The notes under the pieces: model-generated
Database searches by the model: none
Told to the model about the DNA's origin: nothing
The model's input: only the letters and a program-made list of their open reading frames with translations
Source of the DNA: Bathymodiolus brooksi
Lineage: Eukaryota > Mollusca > Bivalvia > Mytilida > Modiolidae
Direction of reading: 5' to 3'
DNA: 64,000 nucleotides
Assembly (NCBI GenBank): GCA_963680875.1
Contig: OY804588.1
Span: 74,362,829-74,426,828 of the forward strand
Position numbers and translations under genes: made by a program
Shown here: positions 46,800 to 59,057 of the stretch, piece after piece
Numbering within the stretch: position 1 is the first letter of the stretch
Layout: the number at the start of each line of letters is the position of its first letter

Positions 46800-48550
46800 T
46801 ATGGTATGGGAGATAACTCTATTTTCAGTGTCTTCTCAAATATATGATCATCTGTGCGTTTGAAAATTCCCCCTCAATTCCAAGCTTCTTGGTGACAAAG
46901 ATTGTTTACATTGGATATGGCCATTTAAAAAAATGACTCCTTTTCCTTTTACCTTTCCATAGCTGTGCTCCTTGCAGGGCTCACCAAACCAGGCGAAGTG
47001 GGCGAAATTCTCGCCCTATATCGGCTGAAGTTGCTCTGCCTCGACTACAAAGCGAAATTAAAGTCGCCTTGTTTCTTTTTGCAAGTCACTCTTTTCTTGC
47101 AAATAATCTTCGTTTTATGGTAAAGCTGATTGTCAAAACAATTGTAATCAATGGGAAGATACATAAGAATAAGAGGAAAAGGTTTTATTCAAGCAATAAA
47201 GAAGGTTTAATTTGTTGATACAAAAGTATCACGGCAAACTTCTGTAAATTTGTACTGACGAAATTCCAGGTGAATATTAAATCCCAAATCTTAAAATATA
47301 CAAACAGACGCTTCCTTTACCAAATTGGCCGTTGAATTGTGTTATATTCTAATTATTTTCACAAAACTTGAGTTATTTGTAGCTTTTTAAAAGCTAAACA
47401 ATCAACATGTCTACGTAAGTTTTAAACACGGCAATCATGGGGACGTAGGAAATCGGGGGAAGGAAACGAATATTTAGATGTCATTGACAGATTTCAAGGC
47501 AAAAATGAATAAATCTAAAATCAATAAATATAAGATCAATAATAATAATAAAACAAATACAAAACATTAATTCAATACTAAATATGAAAGATATAAACAA
47601 GATATTAGCAAAGATAGAAAGTTATGTTTGGGAAAAAAATTGTAATATCTGATCCTCTCTTATACCGCCGCCCCCTTCTTCTAAGACAATTAAAGAATAA
47701 CCAGAATCAAACGAATACAACTGGAGCACAGAATTTTAAGGAATTTAACAATACAGCTGGGTGGCTGTCTGTGTTTTTTGTGTTTTTTTTTATAATGAAT
47801 TAATCAAGTAGAGTCACCCTCAAACCACCCCTCCCCAGCCGATTTGAAAATAAAAAAGACAAATGCGGTCATTTGGTAATTTGGACATCCACCTTGTCAA
47901 TTATAAGAATTGAAAAACTTTGTTATTGGTAACTAGTTATTTTTTATCTCGCAAACAAAGAAACTAGCAAAGGATGGGTGTGTGATAACTTTCCTCGACA
48001 ATTTCATTTTTTTCTGGGTACCTTCCATGAAAAACATAAATTTAAATATTTTCAAAATCTGACGGTAAAAGTTTGTAAAATTTGGTGCAATGATGTCTAT
48101 ATGTCTATTCTTCAGTTGACATTTTTTGGTGGAAATTAATTGACAGGAATTTTTTTAATCCGATTTTTAATACCAAGGTGGTCCTCAGGCCATTCCCCCT
48201 TTTTTGCAGTTTCCACTGTTTTGCAAGTGATTATCTCCAAACAGGATATTCAGATATGCTAGATATTTCATATTTATTCAACAACAACACTCTCAAGTGT
48301 ATTAAAGCCAAAATATTCCCTTTCAATCAGAAATAAATGTGCATATCTACTAGAATCTTCCGAAACTAGTATTACCATCTGGCGTCAAGAATACTCCCAA
48401 AATTGCTATATTTAGGATGTGCTATGGAGAAAACGGCACGGTGAAATTTTTTGAAACTTTGGCAGATAATGTATTTAGACATAACTACTCCATGATGCAA
48501 ATTAAAACAAAATTGAATGATGGGAACATTTTAGGGTAACCCAGGTCTAC
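46800..48550. other. Interior of the nested element, nothing recognised
   Basis: No transposase motif or exon could be supported in about 1.7 kb. Confidence 0.45.
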
Positions 48551-48759
48551 CACCTTAACTAAGGGATTCCTTAGTGAAATCTTGGTTTAAGGGATACTTA
48601 AGTTAAGATGTTTTATACATACGGGCCCAGAGTCTTAACTCTTAAAAGACTAAATGTGCATCGTACATTTTTATATGATGTACATGTAAGTAGATATATA
48701 CATGTAAACAATGTATGTATCTGATGGTGTCAATTGACGAGGCAATGTATCATTTAAAT

Positions 48760-49326
48760 TTAAAGGGGCATTATCTGCCAAAATCGTAAATTTTTGTTAC
48801 CCATAAAAACTATCATATATGATTGATGCCTTAATAAAACGTGTTTCTGTAACTTATAAATGTTATGAAATGTACGCGCATCGGGGAAAAAAGGTGCAAC
48901 TGCTCGTGTTTTGAGATCGATCAAGAAATGGACGCCATCTTATTAATTATCGGCATTGTTTACGGAGTTTGCCGAATCGTCATTAAATCAGTACAACAAT
49001 GCACTTATTTCTTATTTTCTGCTTTTAGTCGGCGTTAATTACGGACAAAGAACCATGCAAGTTTGCAGTTAATAAGCGACAAAATACAAATTATTCGTTT
49101 TTACCTGTCACTAGTAAGGTCAGTTGCATACGGGAGAAAGCGAGGTCAAATTATTTGCTTGCAAGGAAATAATAAATCGATGGTAATTTTCGTTCTCAAA
49201 AGGCGAAAAGTGGTACGATAATCTGCTTAATGTGAAATATTTACCTTTATTTCATCATTTTAAAACTATTGACTAATTTCAAAAACATAATTTTGTTGGT
49301 CAAAATCGTAGCTAATGCCGCTTTAA
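48760..49326. mobile_element. TTAA-type MITE, copy 3
   Basis: TTAA at 48760-48763 and 49323-49326 flank ends AGGGGCATTATCTGCC and (reverse complement) AGCGGCATTAGCTACG. The interior matches copies 1 and 2 closely with a short deletion near 49021. It is nested in the 3.6-kb element, so it is younger than that insertion. Confidence 0.88.
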
Positions 49327-49599
49327 TGTTTTATTAGATCACTAAATTTTTAAGCTCTACTTGTCTGTGCAAGATATCTCTGCATTTTCTTATGAAACAA
49401 AATATACGCATGCAATAATGCTGTTTTTTTCACAAACCGTATGAAATTTTGCGACATGTTAAATAAAATTCGGAATGATTTCCTGAAGCATAATTTTGAA
49501 ACATATCGTTTTATAAAGCAACAAATCATGATTTTGTTTTCTGGAACAATGAAGTGAAACATGTTCCAGATTCACCTAAAAGAAATGCGCCCCAGGTAT

Positions 49600-51100
49600 G
49601 TCTTCTAAGAAAAAAACTTAATACCGGTATCAATGCTTATACAATTTGATAAGTGAAATTTTTAATTATGTAAAGGTTTAATTTTACTGAACATGTAAAT
49701 AAACTACAATATATTAAAAGGAATTAAGCATCTGTCTTAATATATGTCTCAATAAAAATTTCTTTGATCAAAATGTGATATTGTAGCACAACCAGATCAC
49801 CCACATTTAATTAAAAATTGGATTTAGATTACAATGTACATAATAGTTTTATTTCAGGTTTTGGTTTTATGGTTTTATGTATTAACTGTATGGACCATGA
49901 TCTGTTAGCTAGTAAAAAGACAAACTGGATTTAGAGAATAACTAACTGGTGTCAGATCAGTTTTCACCCATTGTTTATTTGATCAAATTTGTTATGTGCA
50001 AATTAATTTTGACCAAAAACAATTTCAGAAGCTTTAAATGTTTATGAAATTGAAGTCATCCTTCCCAGTAACTTGACAGAAGATTTGTTTGAGGAAAAAA
50101 AACCTCTGAAAAGGGATGTTATTCTCTGATAATACATACATACTTTTTGGTTGTCGATTATTAGTATGCATTGAGCATTGGTCTTACACAAGTTGTCGGA
50201 ATAGACAATTTGCCTTTCCGAACCAAGGTGTTATGGAGATTGTATGTTACTTGTAAAGAAAACAAATGTAAATTCTAAAAATAAACAGGACCCCAACTCA
50301 TCAAGATATTTTTTGTATAAAGATTCAAACATTTTTTTAATGGTTTTCATCATTATAGTCATTATATTGATTATTTCTCTATACATTTGTGTTCCACAAC
50401 TTGCAAAAAAAGGGGGGGGGGGGTGGTGGTGTCTGATTCACCTGTGCCTGTGGCAAAAATAGATACTGCATGCAAATCAAACATCTCGATCTTAAAAAAA
50501 AGATCACGAAAATGTTGGTATTAACATGATAGAGTTCTAGGCTTATATATCTTATTTTGATTCTCCATGTGCTTTCTTCAAGTTCGGTACGTACGACCCC
50601 CTTTTTCAGTATCAGCTGTTTGCTGTACATGTGCTTCAGGAGATTGTCATTATTAATTTAAACTAAGGTTTACCTCTCAGCATCATTTGTCTGCAACTGA
50701 CAATATGTTCATTTTCCTTTTTTGTGAAATTCTGCTACATAAGTATCATATTGATGGTAAACATGTGCGTGTGTATCAATCTCGTATTTGTCAACAAACA
50801 AGCTTTTTGGCGATGGCGATTTCCAAATATGGGCATTGAAGGGGTGGAACTTAGCAAGACTGACAAGCGCCAAAAATCACAATCGACGTATTCAACATAA
50901 TGATATATTCACCATCTGGATAGTCAATAAATATATATGTTAATCTTACTGTCACAAAACGAACAAAGAATAAGTGCATTAGATCTGCAGAAACACATTT
51001 TTCCTTCGAGCAATTCACCCATGAAGAGTACGTTTCCATGGATGCAACGGTATTACGTAAACTATTACAAAGGGGAGCAACTCGTATGAAACAAACCGAC
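49600..51100. other. Non-coding with a G-run
   Basis: A G tract of about a dozen bases lies at 50411-50422. No exon or named repeat. Confidence 0.45.
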
Positions 51101-51104
51101 GTGA

Positions 51105-51200
51105 AACAGTCTTAACACACCCGCGCACAAGCCATCACGCCACACAGTATCGAAAACTTTTCCGACGTCTATAAATGCACAGAAAAGTTTCTTTTTCTTC
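51105..51200 (-). pseudogene. Small LINE RT fragment (motif A)
   Basis: The minus strand reads KKKKLFCAFIDVGKVFDTVW then RDGLC, the LINE RT motif A with its catalytic Asp. Only about 90 bp are recognisable. Confidence 0.7.
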
Positions 51201-51429
51201 AGTTATGGTAGCTCAAAGCGTTCATATTTATAACATAATTACACCTTATATAAGAATCCTGGATTTTGATTGGTTAATAGCCGGTGTATTTGTCGTGTAT
51301 TTTCATATTTGGGATTAATTTCGTTCATTTTTGCCGCTGTCGGGGTATTTGCATGAGGATTTAACTTTTTTACCCTCGCGTGCATCAATCCGTCAAATTC
51401 ATTCGGAATATTTCTTCTTTACCTTTATA

Positions 51430-51821
51430 AAGGACGAAGTCCTTTTAACTGTAGGCTGTACGATTTTTTCTCCTTTCAACTCCTATTCATAGCCAAATAT
51501 TTGTTCACCGGAAGTTTTAAGAATAGATCAATTGATATTTAGAAACGCAAAAAATATATATTTCAATGAAAAATTCCCATTTCTTTAATTATTTACTCTA
51601 TGCAAAATCGAAATAAACTTGAAATAAAATTCTAATTGAAAAATCTCTTTCTACGAGATTCTCGGCGTAAGACCGGCGTAGGTAAAATGAACGGAACAGC
51701 CATAAGTCAAAGAGAGATAACTCCAGCCAAATAATTAAAAAAAAGCTTCAAAAAGTACTTGAAAAAAAATAATACATTCCCTTCTCACGCCTCCCTCTTA
51801 CAATTATAGGACTTCGTCCTT
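51430..51821. mobile_element. 392-bp MITE with palindromic ends
   Basis: The left end AAGGACGAAGTCCTT and right end AGGACTTCGTCCTT are each self-complementary and also inverted relative to each other. The interior is AT-rich and non-coding. It is flanked by a direct repeat (GATTTAACTTTTT...CCTC.CGTGC...CAAATTCATTC) at about 51358-51405 and 51902-51993. Confidence 0.65.
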
Positions 51822-52147
51822 CAAACAGGTTGTGCCTGTCTCATATTACGTAAAGTAACGTGATTAATCAAATTTGAAACCCGGAAGTGTTCCGAAGTAA
51901 AGGATTTAACTTTTTCCCCTTCTGCCGTGGTATTTGCGAAAACGTATTTCACTTTTTTACCCTCACGTGCCGCAAACCGCCAAATTCATTCAGAATACTT
52001 CAACCACTGTCTAACAAAACAAATCGAATATTTTAGTTATTTTTTTTAAATCATTTTTTATTTACTATTTCATTCATTACAATGATATCAGATACAAATA
52101 TTTACGTTAATCAACATAATTAAATAAAAATAACCAAACGTTAGGTG

Positions 52148-52230
52148 CCGATATGACTAGGTTAAGATTTGAGTTAGTGCCGATTTGACTATTTAGATAG
52201 GTGTCGAAATGCCCAGGTGCCGATTTGACC
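52148..52230 (+). repeat. Four short degenerate GTGCCGATTTGAC units
   Basis: GGTGCCGATATGACTAGG, AGTGCCGATTTGACTA, GGTGTCGAAATGCCCAG and GGTGCCGATTTGACCTG follow one another with 15-28 bp spacing. Confidence 0.7.
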
Positions 52231-52682
52231 TGATACCATTTGGATGTTATTAACATATTTAAAAAAAAGATACAACAAACATCTGAACCACACCAGTTGT
52301 GTGATGGTTAGCATGATCGTCTTCAATGTGGTCCATCGTAGGTTCAAACCCTGGTCGGCTCCAAATCAAAGACTTAAATCAGTATTTCTTGCGTTTTCAA
52401 GACAGGAAAGCTGGAAAAAAGGACGCCCTTGGTTGATGTATGACAACAAGAAAAATGTAATGAAGTGCAGTTTTAGCACCTCCAGGAATGATAATATTTC
52501 AAGTGCATTTGTCACTGGATGTGACAGGTTTAGAATTGAAAACATTAAGAATAAGAACCCATGAAAGGTCAGATTTTCATATATAAGATCCATTGATATT
52601 AATGAAGCCAAAACTATCAAGTTTCGAAAAACTCTTGCTGAATGCGTGATTCGAAACCTTAAGTTATTATTATTACAATGTA

Positions 52683-52701
52683 TGTATTTTTTTTTTCATT
52701 T

Positions 52702-52732
<31 letters not shown>

Positions 52733-52733
52733 T
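52683..52733. repeat. (ATTT)n microsatellite
   Basis: About ten ATTT units follow a T-run. Simple-sequence repeat. Confidence 0.85.
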
Positions 52734-53074
52734 TTTCTGGGTTCTAACTAGTAGCTAACCAAAAGTATCTTTTTTTTCTCATATCCTAAAACATATTTCA
52801 TAATATATATTATTATTAAATTTAACCCCCCCTCCAAAAAAAAAAATTGTAAAATTGAAAATCTGTAATTTTGTTGGAAACTACATTGGGAAATATGATC
52901 ATCTATTATTCGATCGTACGGATTCAAGGGTACTTTCTTGTCATTTGCAAAAAAGCAAAAAAGAACCAACCTTAACTCAGCCAAAATCAACAACAGAATC
53001 GTAGCACCAAAGCCTTCCACTGAGTATGAATGCGGAAAAAAGGAACTCGTAATATCCAATACAGGAATGTGAGC

Positions 53075-53665
53075 TTTTGCCATCACTTGGCGTTCGTCAC
53101 CCGTTAGCTTTTCACATTTTAATCTTCTCCTCTGATACACCTCAGCCAAATGAACTAAAACTTAGTAGGAAGCATCTATGCCAGACTATGGAAGGTCCTC
53201 TCTAAATATTACACATTTTGTTTCGATCCATTAACAAACATGGCCACCACAGGCAATTGTTTCTGATTGACCGATTTAAAAAAATCTTCTCCTCTGAAAC
53301 CGCTTGGCCAAATGAACCAAGACATGGTAGGAAGCATCTATGGAAGGTCCTCTATGCAGATTGCTCATTTCGTCCCGATCCATGAACAAACATTGCCGCA
53401 ACAGGCAATTATTATTGCTGATTGGTCGATTTCTAAAAGTCTTCTCCTCTGAAACCACTTTGCCAAATGAACCGAAACTTGATAGGAAACATCTATGGAA
53501 TGTCCTCTATAAAAATTGCTCATTTCGTCCCCGATTCGTTAAGAAACATGGCTGCCATAGCTAAATTTTGTTTCTGGTTGGTCGATTTCTACAAATCTTC
53601 TCTGAAACCGCTTAGCCAAATGAACCAAAACTTGGTGGGAAACATCTATGGAAGGTTATATTAAG
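53075..53665 (+). repeat. Dispersed repeat of tandem ~156-bp units
   Basis: Anchor AATCTTCTCCTCTG (or a close variant) recurs at 53121, 53283, 53439 and 53594, followed by ACCGCTT.GCCAAATGAACC, AGGAAGCATCTATGGAAGGT and CATGGCC. The opening TTTTGCCATCACTTGGCG is shared with the copy at 62.65-62.97 kb. Open frames across it are artefacts. Confidence 0.85.
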
Positions 53666-53797
53666 TTTCCTCAAAGCAGAATGAGGCTCTAGTTTTATTT
53701 TTTATATTTTTATACAAAACATACCAGCACAAATTTAAAGCAAGAAAATAAAACCAACATTGAGTAGGCTGCTACATATATATATATATGTGGCCTC

Positions 53798-54055
53798 CAA
53801 TACGTTGGGGAGTCTAAGCAGCCCTTCCACAAACGCCTGAATGGACACAGGAGTGACCTTACAAAAAAGACATTTCTTCCTGTGAGCCAGCACTCCAGAC
53901 TGTCTGACCACAGTCTCGTGGATTTCAACAGAATGAAAATCCTCATCATTGAACAGAACTGTCTGTGGAATGATTTTCAACGTGAGAATCGGGAAAGATT
54001 TTGGATTAAAGAACTCCGTGTTATACATCCGGACGGTATTAACAGAAAACAATAA
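53798..54055 (+). pseudogene. Penelope-like element, third GIY-YIG fragment
   Basis: One open frame of 85 codons: QYVGESKQPFHKRLNGHRSD, KKTFLPVSQHS, FNRMKILIIEQNCLWND, RENRERFWIKELRVIHPDGI, NRKQ-stop. It covers the YIG half through the conserved Glu-containing RERFWIKEL to the natural C-terminus, and lacks the first half, which is replaced by a (TA)n stretch at 53776-53789. It is a different subfamily from the pair at 3.3-4.2 kb (about half of the residues agree). This piece has no frame break. Confidence 0.8.
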
Positions 54056-54059
54056 GTTT

Positions 54060-54820
54060 TTATGTATATTTTCTTGCACAGTGTTTATAATTAACGAATA
54101 TTTTACTACTGTCACAAAGTTAAATTTGTGCTCACCACCTTTTATTAACGATTATCCTTAGCATTCTCAAATGCGTCACACTTTACCAGGTGACAATTAT
54201 ACCGTGACATGCACCCGGATGCCCCTAACATTGTGTACAGACTAATCAGTATTATGGAAGACTAGTCCAAATTTTTTTTAATAACCTAAGTACTACTATC
54301 TCAAATATTTAATTTCTAACTCTGATACCGTAATCCTCGGGATTCTACATGTACACATCCATTATAGTTAACTATTTAACACTTCTGGTCCTTTCTGACA
54401 TTAAATAAAACTATTTTGGTTTTCTTCAAATAATAAATGACGGGTTTATTTTATAATATAAAAATGAATATTACATTTTCTATGTCAACACACTACCAGT
54501 GAAAAATTCTGCAGTCTAAGTTCTTACTAAAGTTTTGCACGATAAAATGTTATTTAAAATTTAACTACTTTATCAATTGTACACGTACTCTTGATTATTT
54601 GGTAGTGTAATCCTAGTCTGAAAAGTTAATTGTTATGGATCATTGATCATCGATCGATGTTGGTTTAACGATCATCAAAACTGAAATTTTGATGGAATTT
54701 CACATCGCTACATTTCATTAGTATTTATATTTAAAGGTCATACACAATTACTGTTTTATTTCTTTGCTCTAAATTTATATTAAAAAATTGTGTTGGAATT
54801 TAATTTGTTTTTCTTTAATT
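54060..54820. other. Non-coding, nothing recognised
   Basis: AT-rich; no exon or repeat named. Confidence 0.4.
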
Positions 54821-54826
54821 CAAATA

Positions 54827-55005
54827 CAGTCAAACCTGTATTAAGAGGTCACCTTTGGGACCAAGAAAATGTGGCCTTATAAGGCAGGTGACCACTTAAA
54901 AGAGGTTCAAGTCATATGAAATGTTCTATGACAGGACAAGAAAAAGGCGACCTTTTAATGCAGGTTGCTGCTTAATAGAGGTGACCGCATGGGCAGGTTT
55001 GACTG
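54827..55005. mobile_element. 179-bp MITE with TA target duplication
   Basis: CAGTCAAACCTG at the left and its complement CAGGTTTGACTG at the right are exact, with TA outside both (54825-54826, 55006-55007). GGTCACC and GGTGACC form a second inverted pair inside. The TA duplication suits Tc1/mariner-type non-autonomous elements. Confidence 0.85.
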
Positions 55006-55142
55006 TATACAGAATTATATCATTTCTGCTTTGATAATGTTTGATTATATGAATCCTTTATTAATTTATATCATGACATTTTCACTGACATTTTAATGGC
55101 AGCTTCCAATGATTTCTAGAATGACCATGACTTTTAATGACA

Positions 55143-55409
55143 ACAGTAGAATCTTATAAAGTCATACCTATATAATAATTATCGGTAGAATCTTATCAAG
55201 TCATACTTATATAATAATTATCGGTAAAATCTTATAAAGTCATACTTATATAATAATTATCAGTAGAATCTTATCAAGTATATAATAATTATCAGTAGAA
55301 TCTTATCAAGTCATACTTATATAATGATTATCAGTAGAATCTTATCAAGTCATACTTATATAATAATTATCAGTAGAATCTTATCAAGTCATACTTATAT
55401 AATAATTAT
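55143..55409 (+). repeat. 39-bp minisatellite, block 1
   Basis: The unit is AGTAGAATCTTATAAAGTCA then TACTTATATAATAATTATC. About seven units; one unit is shortened near 55278. Variation is mainly TAAAG/TCAAG and CAGTAG/CGGTAG. It ends in AATTAT where a dispersed element begins. Confidence 0.95.
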
Positions 55410-55709
55410 GTCTTCCATTCGAACGAAGGGAGACATAATGCTTTAGTCTGATATTTTCTTCTGTTTCCGCTTCGGTTTCTTCTGCTTCTTCTCAGCGAAG
55501 CTTGTCCGGACCATAACTTGTTCGTCTTTCCAGATAGGTCAATTATATTTGGTATGTGGTTGCATGACCATAAGGCGGTGTGTCTCATACCGTAATGACC
55601 TTCGTGAGACCTTGACCTTTGACCTCAAGATCAAATAATTGTTTTTTAAATAGCATTTTCATTAAGTGGAGACATAAGTTTTAGGTATCTAAAACAGTTC
55701 TTCTTGGTT
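55410..55709. mobile_element. Insertion 1 in the minisatellite
   Basis: It starts GTCTTCCATTCGAACGAAGG with a hairpin to GGGAGACATAATG, contains TTCTGCTTCTTCTCAGCGAA and GACCTTCGTGAGACCTTGAC, and matches the repeat at 62.98-63.43 kb. A TTAT lies on both sides (55406-55409 and after TTCTTCTTGG), a possible 4-bp target duplication. No TIR pair was recognised. Confidence 0.7.
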
Positions 55710-56263
55710 ATCAGTAGAATCTTATCAAGCTATACTTATATAATGATTATCAGTAGAATCTGATAAAGTCATACTTATATAATAATTATCAGTAGAATCT
55801 TATAAAGTCATATATGTACTTATAATATAATTATCAGTAGAATCTCATAAAGTTATACTAATAATATAATTATCAATAGAATCTTATAAAGTCATACATA
55901 TATAATAATTATCAGTAGAATCTCATAAAGTCATACTTATATAATAATTATCAGTAGAATCTTATAAAGTCATACTTATATAATAATTATCAGTATAATC
56001 TCATAAAGTCATACTTATATAATAATTATCAGTAGAATCTTATAAAGTCATACTTATATAATAATTATCAGTAGAATCTTATAAAGTCATACATATATAA
56101 TAATTATCAGTAGAATCTTATAAAGTCATACTTATATAATAATTATCAGTAGAATCTTATAAAGTCATACTTATATAATAAATATCAGTAGAATCTCATA
56201 AAGTCATACTTATATAATAATTATCAGTAGAATCTTATAAAGTCATACTTATATAATAATTAT
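55710..56263 (+). repeat. 39-bp minisatellite, block 2
   Basis: About fourteen units continue the same array after insertion 1, with the phase preserved. It ends in AATTAT before insertion 2. Confidence 0.95.
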
Positions 56264-56374
56264 GTTCCCCAAACGAAGCTGGGGAGACATATTGTGTTTG
56301 CTCCGTTTCTTATTATTACATCACCCCGACTGCTGTCGGGTGATGTATTGCTATTCTACGTTTATTTTTCACTA

Positions 56375-56378
56375 TTCT

Positions 56379-56410
<32 letters not shown>

Positions 56411-56631
56411 TTCTTCTTCTTCTTCTTCTTCTTCTTCTTCTTCTTCTTCTTCTTCTTCTTCTTCTTCTTCTTCTTCTTCTTCTTCTTCTTCTTCTGCTTC
56501 TTCTTCTTCTTCTTCTTCTTCTTCTTCTTCTTCTTCTTCTTCTTCTTCTTCTTCTTCTTCTTCTTCTTCTTCTTCTTCTTCTTCTTCTTCTTCTTCTTCT
56601 TTTTCTTCTTCTTATTATTATTATTATTATT
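56375..56631. repeat. (TTC)n microsatellite followed by (ATT)n
   Basis: About 80 TTC units with a few interruptions (CCT near 56386, TGC near 56495, TTTT near 56601), then about six ATT units. Poly-Ser, poly-Phe and poly-Lys frames here are not genes. Confidence 0.98.
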
Positions 56632-57837
56632 CTTCCACACATTTTTGTCTCCTGGATTTCTCGGAGATGCCTTGATCAAACTTTATGAAACCTTGTAGGA
56701 ATAGCATATGCCATGTGAAGTTGTGCTGTTAAGGGTTGATTTTTTCAAAATGGCTGCCGTTGCCATGGAAAAAAAATGAAAAACACAAAAATGATCATAG
56801 CAGGTTACTCACCGAACAGAAATTGATGAAACTTGACAGGAATGAGATGGAACGAGATAAGCCAAAATATCGGAATCGGTTTGACAAACTTTGCCGCAGT
56901 TGCCATGGAAGCAAAAAAGGGCGGATTTAAAAAAAAATCGATTCCTTTCATCAAGCTTCATGAAACTTTGTAGGAATATCCACCGTAGTATGTGGAAGCT
57001 TCTGGAGGTTGAACAAATTCAAAATGGCGGCTGTTGCCATGGAAATCAAGCTGCCAAAAATGTTAAATTCGCTCCAAACTTCACAAATTTTTACTGTAAT
57101 GTTTCCTGTCACATCCACATCTAGTGGAATGAGATAAGCCAAAAAAATCGGAATCTGTAGGACAAACATTGTCGCAGTTGCCATGGAAATAAAAAAGGGG
57201 GGATTTTTAATCTTTTTTGATTTCTTTCATCAAACTTCATGAAACATCGTAGGAACGAACAGAAATTGATGAAACTTGATAGGAACAACATCCACATCTA
57301 GTGAAACGAGATGAGCCAACAAAATTGGAATCGGTTGGAGAAACTTTGCCGCAGTTGCCATGGAAAAAAAGGGGGGATTTAAAAAAAATTGGATTCCTTT
57401 CATCAAACTTCATGAAGCTTTGTAGGAATATCCATGGCAACTTTTGGGGGTTGAACAAATTCAAAGTGGCGCCGTTCCTATGAAAACCAAGGTGCAAACA
57501 TTTTTAAATTAACTCCAAACTTCACAAAGTTTTGCAGTAATGTTTCCTGTCACATCCACATCTAGTGGAACGAGATAAGCCAACAAATTTCGGAATCGGT
57601 AGGACAAACTTTGCGCAGTTGCCATGGAAATAAAAAAGGGGAGATTTTAATTTTTTTTATATTTCTTTCATCAAACTTCATGAAACATCGTAGGAATATT
57701 CATCGTAGTGTGTGGAAGCTTTTGGCGTGTTGATAAAATTCAAAATGGCATTACCATGGAAACCGAGGTACCAAAATAATGGGGTGGGGTGATGTCCGCT
57801 ATTGCTTTGCAATGGCAATTCTAGTTCTTATTATTAT

Positions 57838-58134
<297 letters not shown>

Positions 58135-59030
58135 GTCAACAGTTTGTCCGACACATTTCTCGGAGATGCCTTGATCAAACTTTATGAAACCTTGTAGGAA
58201 TATCATATGCCATGTGAAGTTGTGCCTTTAAGGATTGATTTTCCAAAGTGGCTGCCGTTGCCATGGAAACGGTCAAAATGCTAAAAAAAATGATAAGCGC
58301 AAAAATGATCATAGCAGGTTACTCGCCAAATAGAAATTGATGAATCTTGATAGGAACAACATCCACATATAGTGGAACGAGATAAGCCAAAATATCGGAA
58401 TCGGTTTGACAAACTTTGCCGCAGTTGCCATGGAAACAAAAAAGGGGGATTTAATTTTTTTTTGGAATCCTTTCCTCAAACTTCATGAAACTTTGTAGGA
58501 ATATCCACCGTAGTATGTGGGAGCTTTTGAGGGGTTGAAGAAATTCAAAATGGTGACCGTTGCCATGGTAACCAAGGTGCAAAAAATGTTAAATTCACAT
58601 CGAACAGCGGATCCTTTTGAAACTTGACGCAAACATAGATGGTCACTCAAAGTTGTGCTCTTTGTTTTCAAATTTTCAAAATGGCCGCCATTTCAAAATG
58701 GCCGGTAACATAAAAATAAAAAAAATCGTTGAAATTTCAAAAATGAAAAGATTTCAATGGAAATAGATATTTACAGGAAGTAAGACATGCTGCACCATAT
58801 TGCCACCATTTCGGTTTTGCTATTGCGGCCATTTTGAATCCAAAATGACCGCCAAAATACAAAAATCCTCCGATTTGGGCAAAATTTGGTACTACTATAG
58901 ACATGATAGAGTCAAAAAATAGGCTCTAATTATTTCTTGCTTTGTTCTCACACTATTCTTCATTCATACCACTAGTACTTGTATTGTTCGTTTGGGGGAC
59001 ATTTGTAGCGCTCTGCGTTACAGTAACTAA

Positions 59031-59057
59031 TATTTATCAGTTGAATCTCTACTTATA
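59031..59057 (+). repeat. 39-bp minisatellite remnant between insertions 2 and 3
   Basis: TTTATCAGTTGAATCTCTACTTATA is one partial unit of the array. It shows that insertions 2 and 3 are separate events. Confidence 0.85.

Larger units (their letters stand above)
46164..48628. mobile_element. 2.5-kb nested element bounded by about 75-bp inverted repeats
   Basis: Left arm 46164-46238 (GGGCCCGTATGCATAAAACA...) and the complement of right arm 48554-48628 match with about seven differences. It lies wholly within the 3.6-kb element. Flanks (TTCC and AGAG) show no duplication. A second, separate inverted pair lies inside its left part. Confidence 0.8.
45964..49597. mobile_element. 3.6-kb element bounded by 38-bp inverted repeats
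   Basis: ACCAGGGGCGCATTTCTTTT at 45964 continues to GGAACATG at 46001; the complement of 49560-49597 is identical at 37 of 38 positions. No transposase was recognised inside; the interior holds two more inverted-repeat pairs and a TTAA MITE. No clear target duplication, so the superfamily is unknown. Confidence 0.75.

Noticed and set aside
52748..53149. 133-codon minus-strand frame
   Set aside because: Its first part is antisense of the ~156-bp dispersed repeat and the rest is unrecognisable.
56262..56698. Poly-Ser, poly-Phe, poly-Arg and poly-Lys frames
   Set aside because: They are six-frame translations of the (TTC)n tract, not genes.
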